Origin: an uncultured Blautia sp.
Lineage (GTDB): Bacteria; Bacillota; Clostridia; Lachnospirales; Lachnospiraceae
Direction of reading: 5' to 3'
Length of the DNA: 20,034 bases
NCBI GenBank assembly: GCA_934373235.1
Contig: CAKROW010000051.1
Coordinates: 1 to 20,034, forward strand
Positions 7,865 through 15,507 of the stretch are shown here, piece by piece. The notes under the pieces were generated by a model. It saw only the letters and a list, made by a program, of their open reading frames with translations, made no database searches and was not told the origin of the DNA. How positions within the stretch are numbered: position 1 is the first letter of the stretch; each line of letters opens with the position of its first letter. Both the position numbers and the translations under genes were made by a program.

Positions 7865-8662
7865 TCAGCCATTGTAGGTATGGTTCCAGCTTTCGGAAAG
7901 ATGTCCCGGATGTACAGCAAGGGCTGCAAGTTCTGCAAGCATATCCGGAGCCTTGTCAAGTGCTTCCTCCATAAGCGTATCCAGCATAAAAAGCTCCTCC
8001 CTGCATGAAACCTCCGGTTCCGGAGTCATAAAAAAATCCGATACAAATGCCTGGGGTCCCCTTCCAAACACAGACAGGATTTTCTCGATACGGCGTCTTT
8101 TCCGGCCTCCGTCATTGCACACCAGAAGGTTGGTAAATATCTTCATCATCTTAAGGCTGGCAAAAATATTTTTGGTACGCACCTGAGGCATAACCTTATG
8201 GATGGTTTTTGCATAGGTGTATCTGGGCACGATACAGTCAGAAGGATAAAACTGCATGGGATTTTTGCCGGTCTCCAACATAAGCATACGGTCAAATTCC
8301 TTTTCCAGCATGGTATGGGATATGTGTTCCTTCCCGGCTGCCTGATTTACATAGGGATGACATGTTGAATCCAGGATATAATGACAGCCAAATCCAATAA
8401 GATATGCCATAAGCGCAGGATCTTTGTCCCTGCGAACCTGCTCCATTCCTGTTTCAAAAAAATTTGCAGCTTTCTGTCCATGCATATTCACACCAAACCG
8501 GGTTACCGGGTTTGGTGAAATGAAATAGTAAAACAGGATATCCGGTCCATGAAGCCCGATACGGTAAAGATTACTGTTTCCACGTATCAGACGTTTCAGC
8601 TTTCCCGGAAGCCTCCGGTAAACTCTTTTTCCAAAAAGATCATGGGCGTAGGTTGTAGGCAT
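7865..8662 (-). CDS. Zinc-dependent phospholipase C family protein
   Basis: The 265-residue protein matches the Zn_dep_PLPC family: an N-terminal MPTTYAHDLFG, then GLHGPDILFYY (37-46) and GFGCHYILDSTCHPYV (90-105), which supplies the HxxxDxxxH pattern of zinc ligands (H94, D98, H102); a further HISH occurs at about 113-116. Unlike secreted clostridial phospholipase C it has no signal peptide and no C-terminal lipid-binding domain, so an intracellular hydrolase of unknown substrate is likely. It lies 24 bases after scpB and before the carboxypeptidase gene, so it is probably co-transcribed with them, though a job in segregation or wall synthesis is not implied. Start: ATG at 8662 with an AGGAGG/GAGGA site about 11 bases upstream, a slightly long spacing. 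The family is clear; the reaction is inferred. Confidence 0.85.
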   Translation of the reverse strand: MPTTYAHDLFGKRVYRRLPGKLKRLIRGNSNLYRIGLHGPDILFYYFISPNPVTRFGVNMHGQKAANFFETGMEQVRRDKDPALMAYLIGFGCHYILDSTCHPYVNQAAGKEHISHTMLEKEFDRMLMLETGKNPMQFYPSDCIVPRYTYAKTIHKVMPQVRTKNIFASLKMMKIFTNLLVCNDGGRKRRRIEKILSVFGRGPQAFVSDFFMTPEPEVSCREELFMLDTLMEEALDKAPDMLAELAALAVHPGHLSESWNHTYNG

Positions 8663-8686
8663 GACTGATCACTTCCTCCTCTGTAT

Positions 8687-9256
8687 TTATACATCCAGCT
8701 TAAGCTGAACTTCCTCTTCTGCTTCTGCTTTGAAATCTTCCAGTTGTACAGGATCCATTTCCGGCAGTTCATCCAGTCCCTGTACACCGAAGCAGCGCAG
8801 AAACTGTTCTGTAGTACCAAAAAGAAGAGGTCTTCCCGGAGCATCCAGACGCCCGATTTCCCTGATCAGGTCATATTCGATCAGTTTATTTATGGCATGA
8901 TCACATTTTACTCCTCTTATCTTCTCGATCTCTGCTTTGGTTACCGGCTGCTTGTATGCGATAATGGAAAGAGTCTCCAGCATAACATCTGTGAGCACCG
9001 GTTTTTTGGGCTGCATGGCAATACGGATCAAAGCATCATAATATTCTTTTTTTGTACATAACTGAAAGGAATTTTCCAGTTCAATGATCTGGATTCCCCT
9101 GTCCTCCTCCTGATATCGTATCATCATATTACGGATGATCTTCTCTGTAGTAGATACATCCTGCTCTATTGCCCTGGCAATCTGGGCAAGCTCCACGGAA
9201 TCTCCCATGGCAAATAAGATTGCCTCGATTACTCCTTCAATCTGCTTTAATCTCAC
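8687..9256 (-). CDS. scpB: Segregation and condensation protein B
   Basis: This 189-residue protein is a full-length ScpB: two winged-helix domains with the family stretch TLSIIAYKQPVTKAEIEKIR (about 95-114), followed by LIEYDLIREIGRLDAPGRP and the TTEQFLRCFG end motif, then an acidic C-terminal tail. ScpB forms a dimer that binds ScpA and, with SMC, makes the bacterial condensin that organises and segregates the chromosome at the nucleoid. Start: GTG at 9256, with AAGGAG six bases upstream. It follows scpA by 19 bases, as in most Firmicutes, so the two subunits are translated from one message. Confidence 0.97.
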   Translation of the reverse strand: MRLKQIEGVIEAILFAMGDSVELAQIARAIEQDVSTTEKIIRNMMIRYQEEDRGIQIIELENSFQLCTKKEYYDALIRIAMQPKKPVLTDVMLETLSIIAYKQPVTKAEIEKIRGVKCDHAINKLIEYDLIREIGRLDAPGRPLLFGTTEQFLRCFGVQGLDELPEMDPVQLEDFKAEAEEEVQLKLDV

Positions 9257-9275
9257 GGTTTCTCCTTATTGTTGA

Positions 9276-10061
9276 TTATTCGTCTGCAAATTCAGTCAGA
9301 TTCTTCCATGTATCCGGATCTGTAAGTACTTCCACATGGATATCATCAAGGGGTTCTGACTGTTCTGCATGGATATGCCCCATTTTCATAAGCTCCAGAA
9401 CAGCCAGAAAAGTTACGATCAGTTGTACTCTGGAGTGCTGATGTTCCATAAGCTGCCGGAAACTGAATTTTTTATGTTCTTTAGCATATTCCCGCATCTC
9501 CAGCATTTTGTCGGAAAGACTGACTTCTTCTTTCTCGATTCTTCCAAACTTGCTGCGGATGGGATCCAGTTTATTCTCCTGACGTTTTATTATGGAGCGG
9601 TAGATTTCTCCCAGCTTTTCCAGTGTGATCCCCTTAAGAAGATCACCTGGATCTACAGGTACCTTATATTCCAAAACCTGTTCCGGAAGCTCCTGTTCAC
9701 GAAAATAGGACCCCCCTGCATCTCCAAGCCTGTCCCTGAGCTGATAAGACATATATTTATACATTTTATATTCCAGAAGTTTCTGTACCAGATCCGCTCT
9801 TGGATCCTCCTCTTCCCCTTCCTCATTGACTTCTTTTGGAAGCAACATCCGGCATTTGATATCAAGAAGAGTGGCTGCCATTACCAGAAACTCACTCATG
9901 ATCCCCAGATCTTCCTCCTCCATGGAGTGAAGATACTCCATGTACTGGTCCGTGATCTCCACAATGGGAATATCGTAAATATCAATCTTGTTCTTGTCAA
10001 TAAGGTGGAGAAGCAGATCCAGCGGACCTTCAAAAACATTAAGCTTTACTGATATGGCCAT
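9276..10061 (-). CDS. scpA: Segregation and condensation protein A
   Basis: The 261-residue kleisin begins MAISVKLNVFEGPLDLLLHL, the hallmark of ScpA, and continues KNKIDIYDIPIVEITDQYMEYL. The middle is charged and variable (EEGEEEDPRADLVQKLLEYK), and the C-terminal winged helix reads RQLMEHQHSRVQLIVTFLAVLELMKMG. It bridges the heads of the SMC dimer and binds the ScpB dimer. Length is normal (240-270). Start is fixed by GAGGAG five bases before the ATG. It begins nine bases after the metallophosphoesterase stop, so it shares that transcript. Shared operons of scpAB with a D,D-carboxypeptidase gene are familiar in Firmicutes (Bacillus scpA-scpB near dacB). Confidence 0.97.
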   Translation of the reverse strand: MAISVKLNVFEGPLDLLLHLIDKNKIDIYDIPIVEITDQYMEYLHSMEEEDLGIMSEFLVMAATLLDIKCRMLLPKEVNEEGEEEDPRADLVQKLLEYKMYKYMSYQLRDRLGDAGGSYFREQELPEQVLEYKVPVDPGDLLKGITLEKLGEIYRSIIKRQENKLDPIRSKFGRIEKEEVSLSDKMLEMREYAKEHKKFSFRQLMEHQHSRVQLIVTFLAVLELMKMGHIHAEQSEPLDDIHVEVLTDPDTWKNLTEFADE

Positions 10062-10070
10062 AAGCTCTCC

Positions 10071-10889
10071 TCACACCTCTGTATCTTTTTGTTCTGTCAC
10101 GGAAGGTTTTACATCGATCACCAGAAGCTCCCTCGGATTATGGATCCGCAGGGGCAAAGTATGCTCACCAAGCCCGGCGCTTACAAACATATGGCTGTTA
10201 TTTTTATGGAAATCTCCGCAACAGTATCTTGGGAACAGCAGATACTGGGGAGATGTCAGTCCATGATGCTCACTAAACCGTACAATTCCACCGTGGTAAT
10301 GCCCGGAAACGATCATATCCGCTCCCCATTTAAAATAAGTATCCCCGTATTTGGGATTGTGAGCCAGAAGAACCTGGAATCCATCTGCATCCGAAGTACC
10401 GATAAGGTTCCGGATAGCTTCACAGGAAAGTCTGGGGGAACAGGGCTTTTTGTAATATTCCATAGGAATCTCCAGTCCGTAAAAACAGAAGCTGTCTCCT
10501 TTAAGGTTTCCGTACTCATGGGTGTTTCTGAGGACATGCACTCCTGCACTTAAAAGTGCTGCCTCATATTTCCGATAAGTATCCTCAGCCAGTTTCACAC
10601 TCATCTTGTATTCATGGTTTCCAAGGGAATAGTATACAGGATAATCCCGGGCCAGTCTTTTTAACAGGCTGTACGCAGGCTTCAGTGTTGAAAGCTGAGT
10701 CCGCACTGTCATGTCACCGGCAATAAGCACTGCATCCGGTTTCAGTCTGCGGATCACTTTCAGAAGATATTCATTATCGTTTCCATAGGAGACTCCGTGC
10801 TGATCTGTGATCAGGACAAAACGTACACCGGAAGATGCGGTGATCTTCCTGCTTTGTATCTCATAGTTTCTGACTCTGAATCTGTTCAT
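10071..10889 (-). CDS. Metallophosphoesterase (calcineurin-like)
   Basis: The 272-residue protein shows the full set of binuclear-metal motifs: DxH in ITDQHG (D29, H31), GD in IAGDM (D59), GNHE (90-93), a histidine in LLAHNPKYGD (H177) and GHYHGG (196-201). These define the calcineurin-like phosphoesterase fold, of the YkuE/YaeI sub-type that acts on membrane lipids or cyclic nucleotides; the substrate is unknown here. There is no clear signal peptide or membrane segment. An in-frame ATG exists at 10901, but GAGGA lies just after it and six bases before the ATG at 10889, so the latter is preferred. It starts 20 bases after the MoeA-like gene's stop and ends nine bases before scpA. Confidence 0.9.
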   Translation of the reverse strand: MNRFRVRNYEIQSRKITASSGVRFVLITDQHGVSYGNDNEYLLKVIRRLKPDAVLIAGDMTVRTQLSTLKPAYSLLKRLARDYPVYYSLGNHEYKMSVKLAEDTYRKYEAALLSAGVHVLRNTHEYGNLKGDSFCFYGLEIPMEYYKKPCSPRLSCEAIRNLIGTSDADGFQVLLAHNPKYGDTYFKWGADMIVSGHYHGGIVRFSEHHGLTSPQYLLFPRYCCGDFHKNNSHMFVSAGLGEHTLPLRIHNPRELLVIDVKPSVTEQKDTEV

Positions 10890-10909
10890 AAAAGTCCTCA
10901 TTGTTGTTA

Positions 10910-11944
10910 TTATTTGCCGAATCCACAGTTAGGGAAAGTACAGACCGGACAGTTCAGGCACAGACCGCCTTCTCCCAAATAAGCGATCTCTTCGGCTGTG
11001 ATCTCATCATCTGCCATGATTCTGGGAAGAATCAGATCAAAGATTGTTCTTTTGGCATACATAACACAGCCTGGCAGCCCAAGGACCGGTATGATATGTC
11101 CATTATAAGTAAGATATGCCACCAGAAGCATGGCCCCCGGAAGTACCGGTGCACCATAGCTCACCACTCTTGCTCCGGTATCCCGGATTCCACCTGGAGT
11201 ACGGTCATCCGGATCCACGCTCATTCCGCCTGTACAGACGATCATATCTGCACCTTCCTGTGCAAATTTAAGGATGTCAGCCGTGATCTGAGCTTTGTCA
11301 TCGCCTGGCTGTGTCTGCCCCATGATCTCTGCTGGATATTCTGCAAGCTTTTCCTTTAAAACCGGGGTAAAGGTATCCTCGATCAGTCCTTTCCTGATTT
11401 CACTTCCGGTTGTGACGATTCCAACTTTTTTCTTCTGATAGGGAAGGATGGAAAAAATAGGTTCCTCACCTGCCACTTTCTGTGCTACTTCCATTTTTTC
11501 TTTCTCGATCACCAGAGGGATGATCCTGGTACCTGCCAGCTTGTCTCCTTTTTTCACAGGAAAATCCCCATGTCTGGATGCAATCATCATTTCTCCCAGG
11601 GAATTTACTTTTACAAGAGCATCTCTGCGGATCTTCAGAATCCCTTCCTTATCCGCAATCAGCTCAATCTTTCCCTCCCTGATATCAGTTCCGTGAATAT
11701 CTTTGGAATCACCGGCACTGATCTTATAGAGAATCTGCGCTGCTTCATTTTCATGAAGAATCCCCTCGCTTTTTTCCCATACAAAAAGATGTTCTTTTCC
11801 CACAGAAAGGAGAAGCGGGATATCCTCCTCTTTTACAATATGTCCTTTTTTAAAAAGAACTCCTTTTTTTTCATCTTTGATGATCTGTGTAATATCGTGG
11901 CACAGAATATGTCCCACTGCATCTTCTGTTCTGATTTCTCTCAT
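10910..11944 (-). CDS. MoeA/MogA-like molybdopterin-binding protein with Cys-rich C-terminal tail
   Basis: In this 344-residue protein the MoCF_biosynth (molybdopterin-binding) domain spans about 172-310, shown by KVGIVTTGSEIRKG, then VCTGGMSVDPDDRTPGG (236-252) and VLGLPGCVMY (287-296). The N-terminal region (1-165) is a MoeA-N-like segment (TEDAVGHILCHDITQI) but differs from classical MoeA. The C-terminus ends in a Cys cluster, C329-x2-C332-x2-C335-x4-C340, suited to a metal or Fe-S site. Such proteins accompany selenium/molybdenum hydroxylase systems in Clostridia; no hydroxylase is in this window. Start: the frame stays open upstream to 12004, but the ATG at 11944 has GGAAGGG about eight bases upstream and lies downstream of the promoter. 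It is the first gene of the operon leading to scpAB. The domain is firm; the role in cofactor handling is inferred. Confidence 0.87.
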   Translation of the reverse strand: MREIRTEDAVGHILCHDITQIIKDEKKGVLFKKGHIVKEEDIPLLLSVGKEHLFVWEKSEGILHENEAAQILYKISAGDSKDIHGTDIREGKIELIADKEGILKIRRDALVKVNSLGEMMIASRHGDFPVKKGDKLAGTRIIPLVIEKEKMEVAQKVAGEEPIFSILPYQKKKVGIVTTGSEIRKGLIEDTFTPVLKEKLAEYPAEIMGQTQPGDDKAQITADILKFAQEGADMIVCTGGMSVDPDDRTPGGIRDTGARVVSYGAPVLPGAMLLVAYLTYNGHIIPVLGLPGCVMYAKRTIFDLILPRIMADDEITAEEIAYLGEGGLCLNCPVCTFPNCGFGK

Positions 11945-11974
11945 GAAAATTCCCTTCCCTGTAAAACTGTTTTG

Positions 11975-12004
11975 ATTATACATCTTTGTTGTGCATTTTG
12001 TCAA
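11975..12004 (-). promoter_or_regulatory. Consensus sigma-A promoter of the MoeA-like/scpAB operon
   Basis: On the minus strand there is a perfect TTGACA (11999-12004) and a perfect TATAAT (11975-11980) with an 18-base spacer. The start site would be near 11968, about 25 bases before the ATG at 11944. Confidence 0.88.
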
Positions 12005-12015
12005 AAATCCACATC

Positions 12016-12036
12016 TGTGATTATTAATATATCACA
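12016..12036. promoter_or_regulatory. 21-base palindrome just upstream of the -35 (candidate operator)
   Basis: TGTGAT (12016-12021) and ATCACA (12031-12036) form perfect six-base arms around an AT-rich nine-base core. It ends 11 bases upstream of the -35 of the MoeA-like gene promoter, the place expected for an activator or a wrapping repressor. The half-sites look like those of CRP/FNR proteins, but the spacing is five bases too long, so the binding protein is unknown. Confidence 0.4.
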
Positions 12037-12044
12037 ATATCCCA

Positions 12045-12083
12045 AATTGTAAAAGAGCAGAATGCTTTATACATTCCACTCTT
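12045..12083 (-). terminator. Terminator of the SipW/TasA-like/adhesin operon
   Basis: Arms AAGAG..GAATG and CATTC..CTCTT (12053-12064 with 12072-12083) form a 12-pair stem with two internal mismatches and a seven-base loop; on the minus strand the stem runs into TTTTACAATTT. It lies about 35 bases after the adhesin stop codon at 12118. Confidence 0.7.
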
Positions 12084-12117
12084 ATTACATTACTGCATTT
12101 TAATTACACAAATCAGG

Positions 12118-15100
12118 TTAATCCTGAAAAAGAAGGGGAACTGTATTTCGGATACAGTCATTGTGGGAATAATCATCATATCTTTGTTTTCTGTTCACAA
12201 ATGTAATGGACGCTGTGTTTTTCTCCATGGTAAGGGCCGCTGTTCCACAGGCGATCTCTTTGGGATCCACACCATAGGCAGGAGCTTTTCCTTTGGTGAT
12301 CTTCACATTCTCGGTATTGGCAGAAGCTGTCTGAAGATAATATCTCAAAACATTTTTCTCGTAAATCTGATACTTCCCCAGAGGGATGTTTTCCATGGTA
12401 AGCCGGATCCATGCGTATCCATTTGCATCTGTCTCATAGTTTTCCTTTTCGAACTCCACATAATCTTCATATCTGTGGCTTTTTCCGGAAAGATCTTTTC
12501 CATCTACAACAAAAAAGAAGGTTGGGTTACCATGAGCCCAGGTGATCTCAGATTCCGGGATCTTTTTTATGATGGTAACAGACCCAAGTGGAAGATGAAC
12601 CGGTGTATTATCCGCTTTCAGCCTTACCACTGCTGTTGATCCGCCAGAAGACGCTTTTAAAACAATCTCCTTTTCCCATCTGCCTGTATAATCTGTGGGA
12701 ATCCTGGTTTCTTTGATCTTAAACTTTCCAAGGTTACTGTCTGTAATATCCAGCTTCTGACTGTAGTACTCCTGCCCATCCTCATCGTAGCGGAAAAGCT
12801 TTTTGCTTCCCAGCGTATCCTCGTAGACATTTTTGGAAGCATTCCATTGATAAACAGTAAATTCCGCACCTTTCAGCCGCTCTCTGGTATAAAGGTCTTC
12901 TTTTTGTATGTAGATCATTCCCTGAGGCGGACGTATCTCTTTGTTGGTGACTGTAAATGTAAGTTCAGCATCGTCTTTTGAGATATCCACATCCTGTTTC
13001 CAGGTTCCTTCATACCCTGTGGGATTTTTCGTTTCCTTTACGCGAAATTTGCCTGCATTGTCTGCTGTTTTGGTAAGATCACCGGACACATACCGCTGTG
13101 CTGCCTTATCATAGCTCAGAAGGGTTCCCGGGATCTTGTATTTTCCGGCCGATATACTGTATTCATAAATCCGAAATTCTGCACCTTCCAGGTTTTTCCC
13201 TGTATCTTCATCTGTTTTTCTGACTTCCACATGTTTTTTGTCAACAGTATAATTCTTGACCTGGTATTTAAAAACCTGTGTAGTTCCTGCCTCTTTCAGC
13301 TTAAAGTCCTGATACCAGCTTCCACGGTAACCTTTAGGTGGTTTTGTTTCACGAACGCGAAAGATGCCCATGTTGTCTGTTGTATAGGAAAAACCATTCA
13401 GCTCATAGCGCCTTGACTGGGAATTGTAAGTGAGAAGCTTTCCGGGACGGATAAAATTGCCCAGTTTCTGGCTCCATTCAAACAAAGTGAATTCTGCCCC
13501 TTTCAACGGATCGCCGTTGTCGCCATCCAGTTTCTCGATGGAAACCTTACCCTTGATATCCGGTACATTTTTTACCTTTACCTGTACATCAGTTCCGCTT
13601 TTAACCGTAGCACTGGTCGTAACAGTTGAAAGAAGATATTTTTTTGCTGCGGTAGTCTCTCTGACATAATATTTACCCGGAATAAGGTTCACATATGTAA
13701 TCTGACCATCATCATTGGTGATCCATGTACTTACTGCCGTATCCTTTCTGGTAACTGTACGCACACCGGATTTCAGATCTTCCCCTGCATACAGTGTATA
13801 TTTGGCTCCCGGAACCGCTTCTCCGGTATGTGTAGCGGTTTTGGTCAGCACCAGCCTCCCGTATACTGCAGGTTTATAATTTAAAGTAATCTGTCCCCTT
13901 GTTCCCTGATATACAAATGCGCCAAAATCCTGGGTATTGGTGTTCCCGGTCTGCACCGGTCCGTCTACAAGAATATATGAAACAGGAGTGAGGTTCATTT
14001 TGTAGGTGAATTTTCCTGCTTTTACGGATACCGGAAAAATATAAAGAAAAATATATCCGTTTTTCAAGGTGACACTGCCTTCCAGAACATGGGGACTGGT
14101 CAGGTTATCCGAATACTCTTTTGCATTTTTCCAGTATACAAACTGCCAGCCTGCTGAGGAAGGTCTTGTGACTGTGATACTGTTTCCTGCACCTGCGCTG
14201 TCCGTAAGTTTAAGAAGCGGCGAAAGCTGAAAACCGTTTTTGTACTTGTCATAAACATAAGGCATATGGGACGGGATCTTTTTAAACAGGCTCAGAGGAA
14301 CATTTTTTCCTGCTGTGGATGTCCATCCATCTGCAGTTTTCATGGAGATGGACGCCTTGTTTCTTTCTGGAATAGTCATCCCTCTGATCTTGCTGATAAA
14401 ACGGTTGATTCCTACATGTTCTGCCTCTGCTTCTGTAGCTTGGCCCAGATCGCCGGCATAAATTTTTGACAGAGCAATATGGGTAAAAACATAACGGTTT
14501 TCCCACCTTGCCCAGTTGATATGTTCGCAGCTGGGAACATAACTGATTCCAAGATCACCAGGACCGCCATATCCGAAATACAGAAGTTTTTTTACATTTG
14601 AGTCGGAAAGGAATCTTACAGCTTCTGCTCTTAGATCTGTGCTTCCAAGCCCTGCTTTTGAAGCCTTCATACAATAAAGCGGAGACACATTTTCCTTTCC
14701 TGTTTCATCTACATAATGGATTTCCCTGTAGATTCCGGCTATACGTGTATAGTTTCCTCCTTCTGCATAATCATTGGCTGCTGTCCAGACTTCATCGCAG
14801 TATACTCTGCCGATTTTTTCCACATGATATTGCCCTGGCTGAAGTGCCATAATCGCAGCATCCTCCTCATGAGAAAGATCTGATATGGATAATTCTGCAG
14901 AATCAGAAATCTGGTTCTTTCCCATAAAAAACGCCGGGGCAACACCTATGATCTCTCCATCCCGGATTTGCTCTACAAGCTCTTTTTCATCTTTGGAATC
15001 TCCGGAAAGAAGCTCTGCATTTTCCTCTGTAAACAAAAGTGGCTCCTCTGAAATGTTCTGGATCTCATCAGATTCTTCCTGATACGACCCTGATCCAGCC

Positions 15101-15507
15101 TCATTCTCCTGGGGAATGTCCGTCTGAACATCTTCCGGTTGGTCAAGATCTTCCTCCTCTGAATTTGTTTTTTCTGAAGAACTCTGGTCAAAAGAGACTT
15201 CTTCCGTGGGAATTTCTTCTGAAAGATTCTCTCCCTGTGATTCTCCTGTCTCTGAATTATCATGAGAATTTTCCTGATCTGGAATTGTCTGGTCTTCATG
15301 GTCTTCTGTCTCTTCTTCCTGAATCTCCTCCTTCTGATCTGTTATATTTTCTTCCGTTATTTTGGAATATTCCTCCTCTGATATAATTTCTGTTTCTTCC
15401 GACACTGCAGTTCCCGCTTCAGCCTGTGTTTGAGCACTGGCACCGGCCAGTACCGTAGAAAGGGATACGGCAAGTGCAATTAAAACACTGATCATTTTTT
15501 TCTTCAT
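12118..15507 (-). CDS. Thioester-type/CnaB repeat surface adhesin without a sorting signal
   Basis: This 1129-residue protein is secreted. Order: signal peptide (1-25, ending AGASA), a very acidic Glu/Asp/Ser/Gln-rich stalk (about 35-175), a thioester-type domain (about 228-380), a linking beta domain (380-545), then CnaB/SpaA-like domains at about 548-649, 651-756, 758-857 and 863-968, and a different beta domain at 975-1105. CnaB signs are VSIEKLD, VEVRKTD and IYIQKED with KGAEF and RVRETKPPKGY, suggesting internal Lys-Asn isopeptide bonds. In the thioester-type domain the Cys is in LYCMK (C279), but the usual TQxA motif reads THIA (342-345), so the Gln partner is His. The C-terminus (QRYDDYSHNDCIRNTVPLLFQD) has no membrane segment or LPXTG. 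It overlaps the upstream anchored gene by ATGA, so translation is coupled. It is probably an adhesive or tip component of the TasA-like fibre; ligand unknown. Confidence 0.88.
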   Translation of the reverse strand: MKKKMISVLIALAVSLSTVLAGASAQTQAEAGTAVSEETEIISEEEYSKITEENITDQKEEIQEEETEDHEDQTIPDQENSHDNSETGESQGENLSEEIPTEEVSFDQSSSEKTNSEEEDLDQPEDVQTDIPQENEAGSGSYQEESDEIQNISEEPLLFTEENAELLSGDSKDEKELVEQIRDGEIIGVAPAFFMGKNQISDSAELSISDLSHEEDAAIMALQPGQYHVEKIGRVYCDEVWTAANDYAEGGNYTRIAGIYREIHYVDETGKENVSPLYCMKASKAGLGSTDLRAEAVRFLSDSNVKKLLYFGYGGPGDLGISYVPSCEHINWARWENRYVFTHIALSKIYAGDLGQATEAEAEHVGINRFISKIRGMTIPERNKASISMKTADGWTSTAGKNVPLSLFKKIPSHMPYVYDKYKNGFQLSPLLKLTDSAGAGNSITVTRPSSAGWQFVYWKNAKEYSDNLTSPHVLEGSVTLKNGYIFLYIFPVSVKAGKFTYKMNLTPVSYILVDGPVQTGNTNTQDFGAFVYQGTRGQITLNYKPAVYGRLVLTKTATHTGEAVPGAKYTLYAGEDLKSGVRTVTRKDTAVSTWITNDDGQITYVNLIPGKYYVRETTAAKKYLLSTVTTSATVKSGTDVQVKVKNVPDIKGKVSIEKLDGDNGDPLKGAEFTLFEWSQKLGNFIRPGKLLTYNSQSRRYELNGFSYTTDNMGIFRVRETKPPKGYRGSWYQDFKLKEAGTTQVFKYQVKNYTVDKKHVEVRKTDEDTGKNLEGAEFRIYEYSISAGKYKIPGTLLSYDKAAQRYVSGDLTKTADNAGKFRVKETKNPTGYEGTWKQDVDISKDDAELTFTVTNKEIRPPQGMIYIQKEDLYTRERLKGAEFTVYQWNASKNVYEDTLGSKKLFRYDEDGQEYYSQKLDITDSNLGKFKIKETRIPTDYTGRWEKEIVLKASSGGSTAVVRLKADNTPVHLPLGSVTIIKKIPESEITWAHGNPTFFFVVDGKDLSGKSHRYEDYVEFEKENYETDANGYAWIRLTMENIPLGKYQIYEKNVLRYYLQTASANTENVKITKGKAPAYGVDPKEIACGTAALTMEKNTASITFVNRKQRYDDYSHNDCIRNTVPLLFQD

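Noticed and set aside
12016..12036. CRP binding site
   Set aside because: The half-sites match TGTGA/TCACA but are 11 bases apart rather than 6; kept only as a palindrome of unknown binder.
12060..12180. Frameshift that removed an LPXTG tail from the adhesin
   Set aside because: Neither other frame downstream of the stop codon shows a hydrophobic segment or basic tail, and a terminator follows closely.
12640..14010. Recent DNA-level repeat array in the CnaB region
   Set aside because: The domains are clearly related as protein, but the bases have diverged, so no tandem DNA repeat is reported.
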